64,000 nt of DNA, taken from the NCBI GenBank assembly GCA_027920525.1, contig CP115858.1, forward strand, positions 4,278,001-4,342,000. Direction: 5' to 3'. Below are positions 27,332-36,858 of the stretch, one piece after another. Both the position numbers and the translations under genes were made by a program. This DNA is from Chryseobacterium daecheongense (GTDB lineage Bacteria; Bacteroidota; Bacteroidia; Flavobacteriales; Weeksellaceae). The stretch's first letter is position 1; each line of letters starts with the position of its first letter. The notes beneath the pieces were generated by a model. The model had not been told where the DNA came from. It did no database searches and saw only the letters and a list, made by a program, of their open reading frames with translations.

Positions 27332-28090
27332 TTATACAGCAGTATTTCCGCCATCAATAATCAATTCAGTCCCTGTCATAAAGGAAGATTCATCAGAAGC
27401 CAGGAAAATAACACCGTAAGCAATTTCCTCTTCTTTTCCTCCTCTGTTTAATGGTGTTCCATCAATAGCCATACGTTTGAAATCTTCGTAGTTGGGCATA
27501 TTTTTATTCATCTCGGTATCCACAAACCCAGGATGCAGAGAATTGACACGAATATTAAAAGGCGCCAATTCAATAGCGGCTCCTTTTGATAACAGTCTGG
27601 CCCCTCCTTTGGAAGCGGTATAAGCCGTACCGCCAGCAGATCCTACAATTCCACCGATCGAAGAAATATTAACAATAGATCCTCCCTTGGCTTTTTTCAT
27701 CAATGGAACCACTGATTTCATTCCGATGAAATGGCTTGTGAGATTTATATGGAGAACCTTATTAAATTCTTCAACGGTTCTCTCTTCCATAGGAGAACTC
27801 AGGTCACCCAAGATAGCAGCATTATTGACTAGAATATCAATTTTTCCAGCGACTCGGATGACTTCTTCTACTACGGAATTCCATTGTTCTTCATTACTTA
27901 CATCATGTACCTTATAGTAGGCATGACCTCCTGAAGCATTAATTTCATTGGTAACTGTCTTCAGGTTTTCTTCATGGATATCAGTTAGAAAAACCGTAGC
28001 CCCTTCCTTTGCAAGCATCTTTGCCTCTACAGCACCCATTCCACTGGCTGCTCCAGTGATAATGGCGACTTTGTCTAATAATCTATTCAT
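27332..28090 (-). CDS. Short-chain dehydrogenase/reductase (second copy)
   Basis: From MNRLLDKVAIITGAASGMG (start at 28090) the protein is 252 residues. It has the TGxxxGxG cofactor motif, LTDI after beta-2 (NAD+ preference), NNAA, the SSIGG catalytic Ser, YTASK, and the GTELIIDGGNTAV end. It is a close paralogue of the SDR at 20454-21212, differing by scattered conservative changes, so the duplication is not brand new. The nine extra N-terminal codons before 28090 are not needed and lack the paralogue's counterpart. The promoter is the CTTAAG-type site at 28137-28185. Confidence 0.9.
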   Translation of the reverse strand: MNRLLDKVAIITGAASGMGAVEAKMLAKEGATVFLTDIHEENLKTVTNEINASGGHAYYKVHDVSNEEQWNSVVEEVIRVAGKIDILVNNAAILGDLSSPMEERTVEEFNKVLHINLTSHFIGMKSVVPLMKKAKGGSIVNISSIGGIVGSAGGTAYTASKGGARLLSKGAAIELAPFNIRVNSLHPGFVDTEMNKNMPNYEDFKRMAIDGTPLNRGGKEEEIAYGVIFLASDESSFMTGTELIIDGGNTAV

Positions 28091-28136
28091 CGTATTTAAT
28101 TTATAAGGATTAAGCAAATCCCCGTTAACAATGATT

Positions 28137-28185
28137 CAAAATTAGATCAACTGAAAAACAGTACCAATAAGAAATCTTAAGAAAT
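28137..28185 (-). promoter_or_regulatory. CTTAAG-type regulated promoter, SDR operon 2
   Basis: On the minus strand CTTAAG starts at 28181, CTTATT follows 10 bp later, and TAATTTTG starts at 28144, exactly 37 nt after the first half-site. The SDR ATG is 54 nt beyond. Confidence 0.65.
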
Positions 28186-28577
28186 CAATTTTTTAGAAGT
28201 TTTTTGATAGCGCTTAATGATTCCGGTGCAATCCCTAAATAGGAAGCAATGTGTTTTTGCTTTATTCGGTTTTCTATATCAGGGAATTGTTTGATTAGTT
28301 TTTCATATCGACTGTTTGCAGGAAGCTCCTGAAATTCCTCTATCCTTTTGATATGAGCCAGATAGCTGTTGACGCCAACAATCCGCCAATAACGTTCAAA
28401 TTTTGGAATATCTATAAACATCTGTTCAAAGTCATCTTGGAGATTGCAAACAATTCTGCATCCTCTATTATCTCAATAAATTTGCGGGATGGTGTTTGTA
28501 AATTAAAACTCTCTAAATCATTTGCCCACCATCCTTTAAAGGCAAAAAAAGAAATTACTTCCCTGCCTTCACTATTG
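28185..28577 (-). pseudogene. Small Crp/Fnr-like regulator, 5' truncated and frameshifted
   Basis: SEGREVISFFAFKGWWANDL, ESFNLQTPSRKFIEIIEDAE and LFAISK lie in one frame. EQMFIDIPKFERYWRIVGVN, SYLAHIKRIEEFQELPANSR, YEKLIKQFPDIENRIKQKHI and ASYLGIAPESLSAIKKLLKN lie in a second, with the break near 28415-28430. The N-terminal 45 or so codons are missing and the sequence is fused, on the same strand, to a jetD fragment at about 28577. It is a paralogue of 21301-21706, which is cut at nearly the same codon. Confidence 0.78.
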
Positions 28578-28807
28578 ATAAGCAGATTGAAAATTGGCTT
28601 CGTAATATTCATTATAACCATCCCCTGCAACCAGAATATTGCTATTGCCTTTTTTTGAGCAATAAGTTCTGTTTGTGCCATTAAGTAACGGATATAGTCT
28701 ACTTGCTGAATTTTTGCTGTTGTTTTCTTTTTTTCATACAAATCATTCAGCGCTTTTAATACGGGCCATGTAAAATCCTTACTATGTAGTTTCTTCAAAG
28801 ATTTCAT
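28577..28807 (-). pseudogene. jetD: jetD (Wadjet nuclease) 5' fragment
   Basis: Starting at 28807 and overlapping the end of jetC: MKSLKKLHSKDFTWPVLKAL, NDLYEKKKTTAKIQQVDYIR and YLMAQTELIAQKK, then after a slip in the A-run GNSNILVAGDGYNEYYEANF, QSAYQ. Position and overlap make this the fourth gene of the Wadjet operon, whose product is a Toprim-type nuclease subunit. The family assignment rests mainly on context. Only about 75 codons remain before the junction with the crp fragment, so the catalytic Toprim domain is absent. Confidence 0.55.
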
Positions 28808-31800
28808 TGATGTGTTCTGTTAATTGTCCTCTGTGAAAGATACCTAATGGTGGTACATAGGTCAAGCCATTAGCATCTTTATTGTCGTGCATGATATAGA
28901 TATATTGTCCTTCGTCATTAATATCACCTGCAGTTTCGATTGACATAGTAACGATTTGGTACTGTTCTTTTTTTGCTAGTTTATGTAATATTTCGTAATT
29001 GCTTCCCAAGCCTTCTGCTTCATCAATCGGCATAATTCGTATTCCGGTGTGATCTTCGCCTTCAATGAGCGATAGTCTGGCGAGGCAAAGCAGTGCATTG
29101 GCTGTATAGGTTTGCCCATTGCTTCCCGAATTTTTTTACCCATCTTGCCTGATTTCAAAAAGGAGATCAAAATAAGAGCGTGGGTTGAGCAGATCGTTTA
29201 TGGTGGCTTCTCTTGTTCCGTTTGCTTCGCGGAATACACTAATCATGATGTCGTCAATGTCTTGTTTGTTATTTGTTGCAAACAGGCCTGTCTCCTGCAT
29301 TTCGTTGGTGAGCCGTTTTCTGAAAACTTTCATCCAATCGTCTGGATATCCAGCAGCTGGTGTATGTTGTAATGTTGCATAATTAGCTCCTGTAATCTTA
29401 TTTTTTGACAGGTAGTCGCTTATTTTCTGGACCTTGGTCAGAAATCCGTTATAAATTGTAGTTAATTCTTTAAAAGTGTTGTGTAGAATTTCTATTTTTC
29501 TGGAACCAATGCGCTGCAAATCGCTCGTGAGTTCGATAAGTCTCTTTTCAATCTGTTCGCCAATAAGTTCTTCTTGTATCTGTTGCGTAGGGAAAACGGT
29601 AGGTAACAGTTTGTTGGCCAGTACACCTACTGAATAGTCTTTTAAAATAGTCTTGTCTTCTATTTCTTCTGACGCGGCGGCGTAGGTGGCTTTGAACTTG
29701 CTGTAGGCATCCGTGCTCGGTGTTTCTGCTGGCTGCTGTTCTATTTTGATCAAATCCTGCTCGGCAATAAAATCACGTCGGTGCTCTCTTGCAAATTTTA
29801 TTTTTGCTTCATTGAGTTTTAAAATACTCACATTGTGGTTGTTTTGGTATTGTTCAAATCGTGTTTTAGCTCCTGTGTGTTCCGTATCAATAGCGTTATG
29901 CATTTCGTAAAGCGTATTGATGGGCGGATTGGATTTAAACAAGTCATCTTCTATTCTATGAATTTTTAGAAGTGCTATTCTTTCGGCAGTTCGAATATTT
30001 TCTAAATCTGTCTCAAAATGGAGAAGCTGGCTTTCTCCTGTCTTTGTCAAATGGTCAAAGTCGATTGAACCATATTGTTTGGTCATATAGCTTTCAATCT
30101 GGTCAATTTTTTCCCGATTGTCCTTGTTCAGCTGATGGCTGTGGTTATACTTGGCAAAAGCCTTATCATGGGCGTCATTAAGGTTTTTATATTTTGTTAG
30201 ATGTTGTTCGGCATCTTGGCTCTCTACCGAGTGTGATCTGGTCAGGAGGTACGCTGAGATGTTGTTTGGGTACATTGGTTATAAATTCGTGGATGCCGTT
30301 TAATTCCAGCCAAAATCCATTGTCGTTTGCTTTGAAAGTAAGCGGTTCTTTGAATAGTTTTTCGGGAAAGGGGAGGTAGCGTTCTTTTGGCGAATTGGGT
30401 GTTGTTCGCGATAGGTATTGTAAATGGATGAGTAGGCTTTCTTGCTCAGTCGTAAGGGGCAAATCGAGGTGTTCTATTGCCCAATGGGCCAGTGATGCTG
30501 GATTGTCCAAATCCGAAAAAACAAGTTGTGTTTCCAGCTTGCTGATGGTTTCTTCAAAATCCTTCAATTTTTGCGATGTCATTTTTCCTGCGGTTGCATA
30601 GTCATTGTACCGATCTGATTGTTCAAATTGCTGCTTCAGTTTGTTTTCTATAAGAAATTGTTCAAATGCTTTTAGGTTATCTGTATCTGTTACCTTAGAG
30701 CGTTTATCCTTATGCCATTGTCTGATGGCATCTGCATCTTGTCGATCTTCGGTAAACCAGCTGTTTACTTTGTCTATATTGTCTTTGTATTTGGCGCTTT
30801 CATCGAGCAGGTTTTTGGCTTTTTGCCATTCTATTTCAAATTTTTCTTTTTCCCGCTCTGAATTTTTGTTATTGTTTTTTAATTTGGAATGGGTTTTATG
30901 TTGGTCTTTGACATCAGTTATTTTGACATTGGACAATTTCTTTTTGATCAAAAGCCTTTTAATCTGGTTTGTTTGGTAGTCTTGTGTGGATTGTACAAGT
31001 TTTTCAGCAATAAGTTCATTTTCTTGATACCAGAAGCAGATGTTTTCCAGACTGAATTGTTTTTTCAGTTGACTGCAGGTATTGAAATCACGTAATACGT
31101 GTTCTATTTTCTGTTCTTTGCTTCTTATGGTGGCTATTTCTTCCAGTAGGTGGTGGTGTTGCTGCTGGTCTACATTAATGTTTTGTACTTCTTCTCGGTA
31201 TTTGTCAACAAGCTGTTTGTGGTCGCTGTCTCCAAATAGGAATGTTTTGAGAGCGTCTGAATCAGTAAAGAAGCCCTTTTCTCTGGAGAAGGCTCGTATA
31301 ATTGCCGCATAGCTTTTCAGACTTTGGTGGTTTTGGCTTAGGTCTACGGCGAGTATACCGTTGTTAAAAAGTAGATGGTGGTATTTTTTATTGTTTACTC
31401 CTTTCAGGTAGCCTTTTCCCAAAAATCTTTTTTCCAGATTTTCCAGCGTTTCGATTTGTCCATCGAGTAGCAGGTCTTTGTAAAATATTGGCTCATTCAT
31501 GGGCAGGAGTGTTTCTTCAAAATCGTAGCCAGCCTGTATGATAAAAAATTGCATCTGAGTACTGGTGGTGTCCAGATAGCCACCCAAGGTGATGTACTTA
31601 CGGTATTGTATTTCGATGTTGATGAAAATATAGCCACGCCCGTATTTGCCACCTCCATTTTTTAGGACAAGACCACTTGTATCTCTATTGCTTACGCCGT
31701 CTGTTCCCGATTTAAATACACGGGAGCCCACTAAAAGCATTTGGATAAAGTCGGCAATAAGACTCTTACCACTACCGCTTTCTCCACTAAAATCGGTACG

Positions 31801-31887
31801 GAAGTCATTGAAACGGTAGTCGCTGTTAAAATGCTGCCTGATGTTGAGGGTTGATAAACTGTAGATCTTGGGTTGAAATTTAGCCAT
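28782..31887 (-). pseudogene. jetC: jetC / mksB-like SMC ATPase, two frameshifts
   Basis: The N-terminal 566-residue frame (start at 31887) has YRFNDFRTDFSGESGSGKSL with the Walker A motif GESGSGKS. The middle frame (to 29136) is a long coiled coil with a hinge-like centre. In a third frame the ABC signature region NSGSNGQTYTANALLCLARL and Walker B IRIMPIDEAEGLGSNYE are followed by the C-terminus to 28782. Frame changes occur near 30200-30270 and in the A-run near 29150. Intact, it would be the SMC motor that, with JetA and JetB, extrudes plasmid DNA for cleavage by JetD. The ATG overlaps the end of jetB. Confidence 0.75.
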
Positions 31888-32558
31888 GTTCTTTTCGTTT
31901 TATGATTTCATCGATTGTTTCTATCTGCGGGTAATATATTCTCCTTAGTCTTTCGAACGAGGGTTGGTAGGTAAAGTAGTCGCTGTCATTTGTATCTCTG
32001 GCAATCCAGCCCAGCTGTTCAAATTCGGCAAAGGCTTTATATACCATATTTTTTAGTTTCTCTTCGTTCAGGTCTAATCCTGCTTTAATTTCAATGGTTG
32101 ATACGACACGCTGCATCTTGTTGAGGAGTTCATCGTATTCCTGATAGAGCAGGTTGATGAAATCGGATATTTTAGGCAACTCGATATTGCCGTCCAGCTT
32201 ATAGATTTTGAAAAAGATAAGGCCAATAAGGATGTATTCCGATTTGAGGTACGATCGGTATTGGTTGTCGGTGGGGATTTTACCTCTTGAGCCTTCATGA
32301 AAGTCTATATAGAAGTAGGTGGACCATCCTTCACCTTCTTTCTTGAGAAGCATTTCAAAAAAATCGTCATAGTAGGCCTTTAGGCTTCGGTAATGCTTAT
32401 CCAAAAGCATACATCGAAGCAGGTTTTGGAAAGTCCCGTTGTATGTGCATTCCCGATTTTAGAAGATAATCTAACTTAGCGAATGTGTTTTTAGCTGATT
32501 TGTCTTACATAAACGCATAACGTTCGTTTAGGTCTTTTTCAGTATCGTCATATTCCAT
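31880..32558 (-). pseudogene. jetB: jetB / mksE-like subunit, stop and frameshift
   Basis: From 32558, MEYDDTEKDLNERYAFM is followed by TAA, then DKSAKNTFAKLDYLLKSGMH. After a slip near 32440 the frame LLRCMLLDKHYRSLKAYYDD continues through EGEGWSTYFYIDFHEGSRGK and NMVYKAFAEFEQLGWIARDT to 31880. Length and winged-helix pattern fit the MukE/MksE/JetB family, the small kleisin-binding subunit. The 8-bp overlap with jetC supports an operon. Confidence 0.7.
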
Positions 32559-33853
32559 AGTGAAAGATTTTGATAGTTTGGATCGTAATATTCGTTTTGG
32601 TCTACCGTAATTTCATATTGCCAGCTATTGCATTGTTTTACCAGCCTTTGAGCTGTTCTTACAGCTATGTTCAAGTTGTGCTGTTCGTGGTTGAGGATGT
32701 TGAAAAAGAAGAGCGAAAAATGGAGTTTTCCTTCTCTGTCTATATGGTTTAGAGCCTCTGTTGCCGAATATCGTATGCTTTTTTATTTCAAGCTTTTCTA
32801 TGTTTTTGGCCATCATTTCCTTAGTCTGTTCTACATCTCTTGATCTTACAGCAGGGGGTAGAGGCGCTTTTCTGGCAAAGTCTCTTTCAGTCAAGATATA
32901 GAAACGTGGCACGGATTCTGGAATCCTGATGCTAAAGGATTCAATTTCTTCGGGAAAAATTAATCTTTTGGGCTGGTTGTTCTCTCGGACATAGGTGGCA
33001 CTGTCTAGCAGATAATGGAGAAAATCGTCTGTTTTTCTATCGAGTTCCCGTTGGTTAAATTCGAAGATAAATTCCCGTATGCGGGGCTTTATTTTGTCAA
33101 TACGTGTGCTTACCTGGTCTAAATGATTGCGTACGTTTTCGTTGTATTTTAGTACAAGGTTAATGCTGTCGAGAAGCTCAAAGTTTGCGGCGTCCTTGAG
33201 CATGTCCTATACAATGTCATCTATGTCGTAAGTGATCTGAAATCCAGTGGTCAGTTCGTGTACGTGCTTTTTGATGTGGTCTAAACCTGTGCTGATGGTT
33301 TCGATTACTTGCAAGATGTTGGCCTGTGGTTGTTTGATCTGAAAACGGAAATCGTCTACTGATTCGCTTACCTGCTGGTCTAGGATTTCAATTTGCTGGG
33401 CCAATTCGGTACTTCGGCTGTTGAAATAGTCGCTCATCCAGAACAGCATTTCGGAGGATTTTTTTCAAGACTTATTTTTAGGGTGTCTAGCAGGTTTTTG
33501 AATAGGCGTTCTATTTTGGCAGGATGATAGCTTTCAGACAGTCGTGTAAAGACTTTCCGGCAAAATTCTTCTCCATAGTTTTTAAAGCCATATACTTTTC
33601 TTTTCCTATCACGCCACAGAAGAAATTCTTGCAAGCGTAGGATGATGTTGTTGTTTCGATTGCCTTCGTCTCTTATGTTGGTTCCTCGCAGGTCGCTAAG
33701 TACTTTATTGATGATTTGTATGATTTGGTCTTCCATAAATTCCTGCTTTTGGTATTTTTGATATAATGCAAGAAGTATCAGCCCATCCTCCCGATTTGGT
33801 ATTAGCTGATAATAGCGCGGTTTTGCTTCGGAATAGAGATCGATTTCTTTCAT
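32528..33853 (-). pseudogene. jetA: jetA / mksF-like kleisin, three lesions
   Basis: It starts at 33853 with MKEIDLYSEAKPRYYQLIPN and ILLALYQKYQKQEFMEDQII, followed by LRLQEFLLWRDRKRKVYGFK. A slip in the A-run near 33465 leads to SSEMLFWMSDYFNSRSTELA and STGLDHIKKHVHELTTGFQI. An in-frame TAG at 33207-33209 (IDDIV*DMLKDA) follows, then LILKY-type helices and FSIRIPESVPRFYILTERDF. A second A-run slip near 32785 gives IRYSATEALNHIDREGKLHF to a stop at 32528. It is the kleisin-like first gene of a Wadjet/Mks operon. The in-frame nonsense codon argues that not all damage is sequencing error. Confidence 0.72.
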
Positions 33854-33887
33854 GGTGAAGATATATTAAGATCTTTTATTGTAGCAA

Positions 33888-36188
33888 TTATCCTGTTGCT
33901 AGTTCCTTTAAATTAATACGTTGTTCTGATAGATTGTAATTTTTGAATTTATACCTCATAAATGCTGACATCATGTCTTCGTGAGTAGACATAATAACTT
34001 GATTATCATAGAATTCATTTCTTAGTAAATCAATAAACCCATAAAGATTTAATTCATCCATGGTTTGAACAGGATCGTCTATCAAAATTAATTTATTTTG
34101 AGAATACTTTTTGTGAAGTGCTAGAGTGAAAGAAATAATTAATGCTGACAATTGTCCAGAGCTCATAGTAAAGACAGCATCATAGGTCTTTTTTGATCCA
34201 GTTTGGAAACGTATCCCTTCTTTTTCGGAAAAGATAAATAGACCTATTCCACCTTGAAAAGATTGCATAATCCTGCCTGAATAGATATGGAATACTGTTT
34301 CTATGTCTTTTATTATTTTTTTCTGATAAGATTTTAAGGATGAGTTATATGTTCCTTTTAATTTATTCAATTTTTGAGAAACTTCTCTTGCTGTGTCTCT
34401 CTTTTTTGTCACTTCTAATAATTGTGCCGACTTACTCTGTAAAATTTGATTTTGACTTAATGATAATTTGTGAGATAAGTATTTTTTCTTCACTTCAATT
34501 TGTTCAACAGTCACAGAATCAAATTGACTATCTTCATTGTTGAAATATTCTCGAAAATATTCTAAAAAATACGTTTCTACTAATTCTGCATTACTTGTGT
34601 CTTTTAGAATGGAGATTTCGCTTTTGAATAGTTCTAATTTGTCAGATACATCTAGTATCTGTTCGCTACTTAGATATTTTGAATAATCAATTTCAAGAAT
34701 AGTAAGAACTTTTATCAAATCCTTAAAATAATTGTCTTCCAAATTAAGTAACTGTGTAGCAAATTTTTCATTATAATTAATAGAAATAATATGAGTATTT
34801 ATCAGTTCTATTATTTGTTTAATTGTTTCATATTTAAATTTTGTGAATGTTTCCTGAAGACGATTGCTTTTATCAGAGTTGATCTCCTTTATTTGTTCAG
34901 ATTTATTTTCGATTTGAAGAAGGAATGCTTCAATGTTTTTCCAGTCATATCCACATAAAATACATTCGCCACTAGAAACTCCAGCTTCTCTTAGTTCTGT
35001 AAGTTCCTCAATTAAGTCATTTCTAGATTTAAAAATGTCTGAATAAATTTTATCTAGTCCAGAGAGTTCTTTATGACTAGATATTAGTGCCTGCTGAGTT
35101 GAAGAAAAAGTAGTTTTTAAATCACTTGGAATGAAATCATACAAATTCAAGTCTATTGATTCTTCCACTGCATTATGATTAAGAGATTCCAGTTTCTGAA
35201 TGGTGTTTTGCATACCTGTCACTTTAGCTTTTATCTCTCTAATCTCATCTTTTTCAGATAAAAAATTATGAAATTTGAAAAAGCTATTTACAAGATTTTC
35301 ATTTACCAAAAGATAGTCAACAGCTCTATTTTTTCGATACTGATTGAATAGGATTTTTCGTTCGATAAATACCTTTAAACGGTCAAGAACTCCGTCAGTG
35401 CCTATAATCTCTGAATAGTCGAATGTTGATGAATCGATTTCCTCCTGATCCCAAAATAAATCTTTTTTGTCTAATAATTTAACAAAAGAAATAGGAGTTT
35501 CATCTGCAATGATATTGACTTTTATTTGATTCACTTCCTGCTCAAGGATTCCAAATCTTTCATTTTCATGTGCGAAAATTGCGTCAAATCTCCTTTTTAG
35601 GTTATCAATTCGTTTGATTTTTTGTTCAAATTCATTTAAATCAAATAAGTGACCAATATGGCTCTTTCTTTTTTTATCATCATGTTTAAGCAAGAATAAA
35701 GATTCTTCTTGTTCTACATAGTTTAAAAACTGGAAATTAGATTTGTAATTTTTGCCTAATAGATTTGTTAAAAATAAGTTTTCATCATCTACAGAAGTCC
35801 TATTCTCAGATAAAAAATCATCTTTTGTAAACAACTTATAAACAGAAAAATCTATGTAGGGCTCTATATTTGCTACATCTGCAAACCGCTCCAATATGTA
35901 GGTTTGGTCATTTTTAATTAGCTCAATTGTGATCAAAATGTCTTTGCCTATCCCATTTGAATGTTGAAATGGATTTTCAGAAAAAACTTGTCTTCCGTCA
36001 ATCAGTTTGGACTTAAGGTCTTCATATCTTCTTATTCTTCCAGTAAAAACTACTTCTATTGCATCATAAATAGTTGTTTTTCCGAAACCGTTTGGTCCAT
36101 CAAACACAATAATATCAGAAGAATTAAAATTTATTGTTGTATTTTCGAATACCTTAAAATTCTGGATGCTAATTTTGCTGATCTTCAT
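33888..36188 (-). CDS. ABC-three-component system ATPase (Rad50/SMC-like, zinc-hook type)
   Basis: An intact 766-residue protein. Walker A is FDGPNGFGKTT (residues 30-39). Two coiled-coil arms flank a CxxC zinc-hook-like motif in GECILCGYDWKN. The ABC signature region is FTMSSGQLSALIISFTLALH, Walker B is KLILIDDPVQTMDELN and the switch His is STHED. This is the DNA-sensing SMC-type ATPase layout of RecF/Rad50 relatives. Its start overlaps the end of the middle-component gene by 20 nt, so translation is coupled. In ABC-3C conflict systems the ATPase senses invading nucleic acid and licenses the effector. It is markedly AT-richer than the adjacent jet genes, pointing to a separate origin. Confidence 0.82.
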   Translation of the reverse strand: MKISKISIQNFKVFENTTINFNSSDIIVFDGPNGFGKTTIYDAIEVVFTGRIRRYEDLKSKLIDGRQVFSENPFQHSNGIGKDILITIELIKNDQTYILERFADVANIEPYIDFSVYKLFTKDDFLSENRTSVDDENLFLTNLLGKNYKSNFQFLNYVEQEESLFLLKHDDKKRKSHIGHLFDLNEFEQKIKRIDNLKRRFDAIFAHENERFGILEQEVNQIKVNIIADETPISFVKLLDKKDLFWDQEEIDSSTFDYSEIIGTDGVLDRLKVFIERKILFNQYRKNRAVDYLLVNENLVNSFFKFHNFLSEKDEIREIKAKVTGMQNTIQKLESLNHNAVEESIDLNLYDFIPSDLKTTFSSTQQALISSHKELSGLDKIYSDIFKSRNDLIEELTELREAGVSSGECILCGYDWKNIEAFLLQIENKSEQIKEINSDKSNRLQETFTKFKYETIKQIIELINTHIISINYNEKFATQLLNLEDNYFKDLIKVLTILEIDYSKYLSSEQILDVSDKLELFKSEISILKDTSNAELVETYFLEYFREYFNNEDSQFDSVTVEQIEVKKKYLSHKLSLSQNQILQSKSAQLLEVTKKRDTAREVSQKLNKLKGTYNSSLKSYQKKIIKDIETVFHIYSGRIMQSFQGGIGLFIFSEKEGIRFQTGSKKTYDAVFTMSSGQLSALIISFTLALHKKYSQNKLILIDDPVQTMDELNLYGFIDLLRNEFYDNQVIMSTHEDMMSAFMRYKFKNYNLSEQRINLKELATG

Positions 36189-36858
36189 TTGGTAATATTG
36201 CTTTTAATTTTTCAAGAATAATTTCATTGGTCATTGCACTAAAATCTTCATCATTGAGCATAAAAAAATCTTGCTCTAAAATTTCATTAAGTGGATTGTT
36301 TCCAATAGATCTTTTATTTATTTCTTCAAGGGATTTAAGATTATTTGTTTGAGTGATTCCTATTTTAATAAAAGGTATTTTAATAGCTATTCGATAAATC
36401 AATGACTCAAACGAGTTAGCATCAAAATTCTTTTTGTGCTGTTCAAATATTTCGTCTTTCAAAATAAGTGCTTCAATGGCAGTAAGTGCATTTGAATCAC
36501 CGATGGCAAAATTTAGATTTTTTAACTCTTCATCAGTGTAGTACAAGATATTTTTCTTGAAGTGGTATGGATTCTCTTCAATTTGTAGCAGGTTGTCAAA
36601 TTTAACATCTTCTAATTTTGGAACCCTATTCAATATTAACAGGTTAGCATTTTTGTCAAAAGCCGATTCTTGTACGAGTTCTTTCGTTTTTACAAATAGC
36701 TCTATTTGGTCGTTTAATACATTATTGATGTTATCGCCATCGTACTGGACAATAACCCAATAGTTTTTTCGCTCTTTCAAAACATAGGTTTTGAAATTTG
36801 TATTAGGTTTTTCTTCGAGCTCTGCAGCTTGAAATATGCTATTTATTAGATCAATCAT
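36169..36858 (-). CDS. ABC-three-component system middle component
   Basis: A 229-residue soluble protein starting MIDLINSIFQAAELEEKPNT, with YWVIVQYDGDNINNVLNDQI, DKNANLLILNRVPKLED, EENPYHFKKNILYYTDEEL and FESLIYRIAIKIPFIKIGIT. This pattern and its place between an effector and a Rad50-like ATPase fit middle component 1 of the ABC-3C systems defined by comparative genomics. It is predicted to bridge sensor and effector. It overlaps the effector gene by 8 nt and the ATPase gene by 20 nt. The assignment to MC1 rather than another MC type is from memory. Confidence 0.68.
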   Translation of the reverse strand: MIDLINSIFQAAELEEKPNTNFKTYVLKERKNYWVIVQYDGDNINNVLNDQIELFVKTKELVQESAFDKNANLLILNRVPKLEDVKFDNLLQIEENPYHFKKNILYYTDEELKNLNFAIGDSNALTAIEALILKDEIFEQHKKNFDANSFESLIYRIAIKIPFIKIGITQTNNLKSLEEINKRSIGNNPLNEILEQDFFMLNDEDFSAMTNEIILEKLKAILPNEDQQN

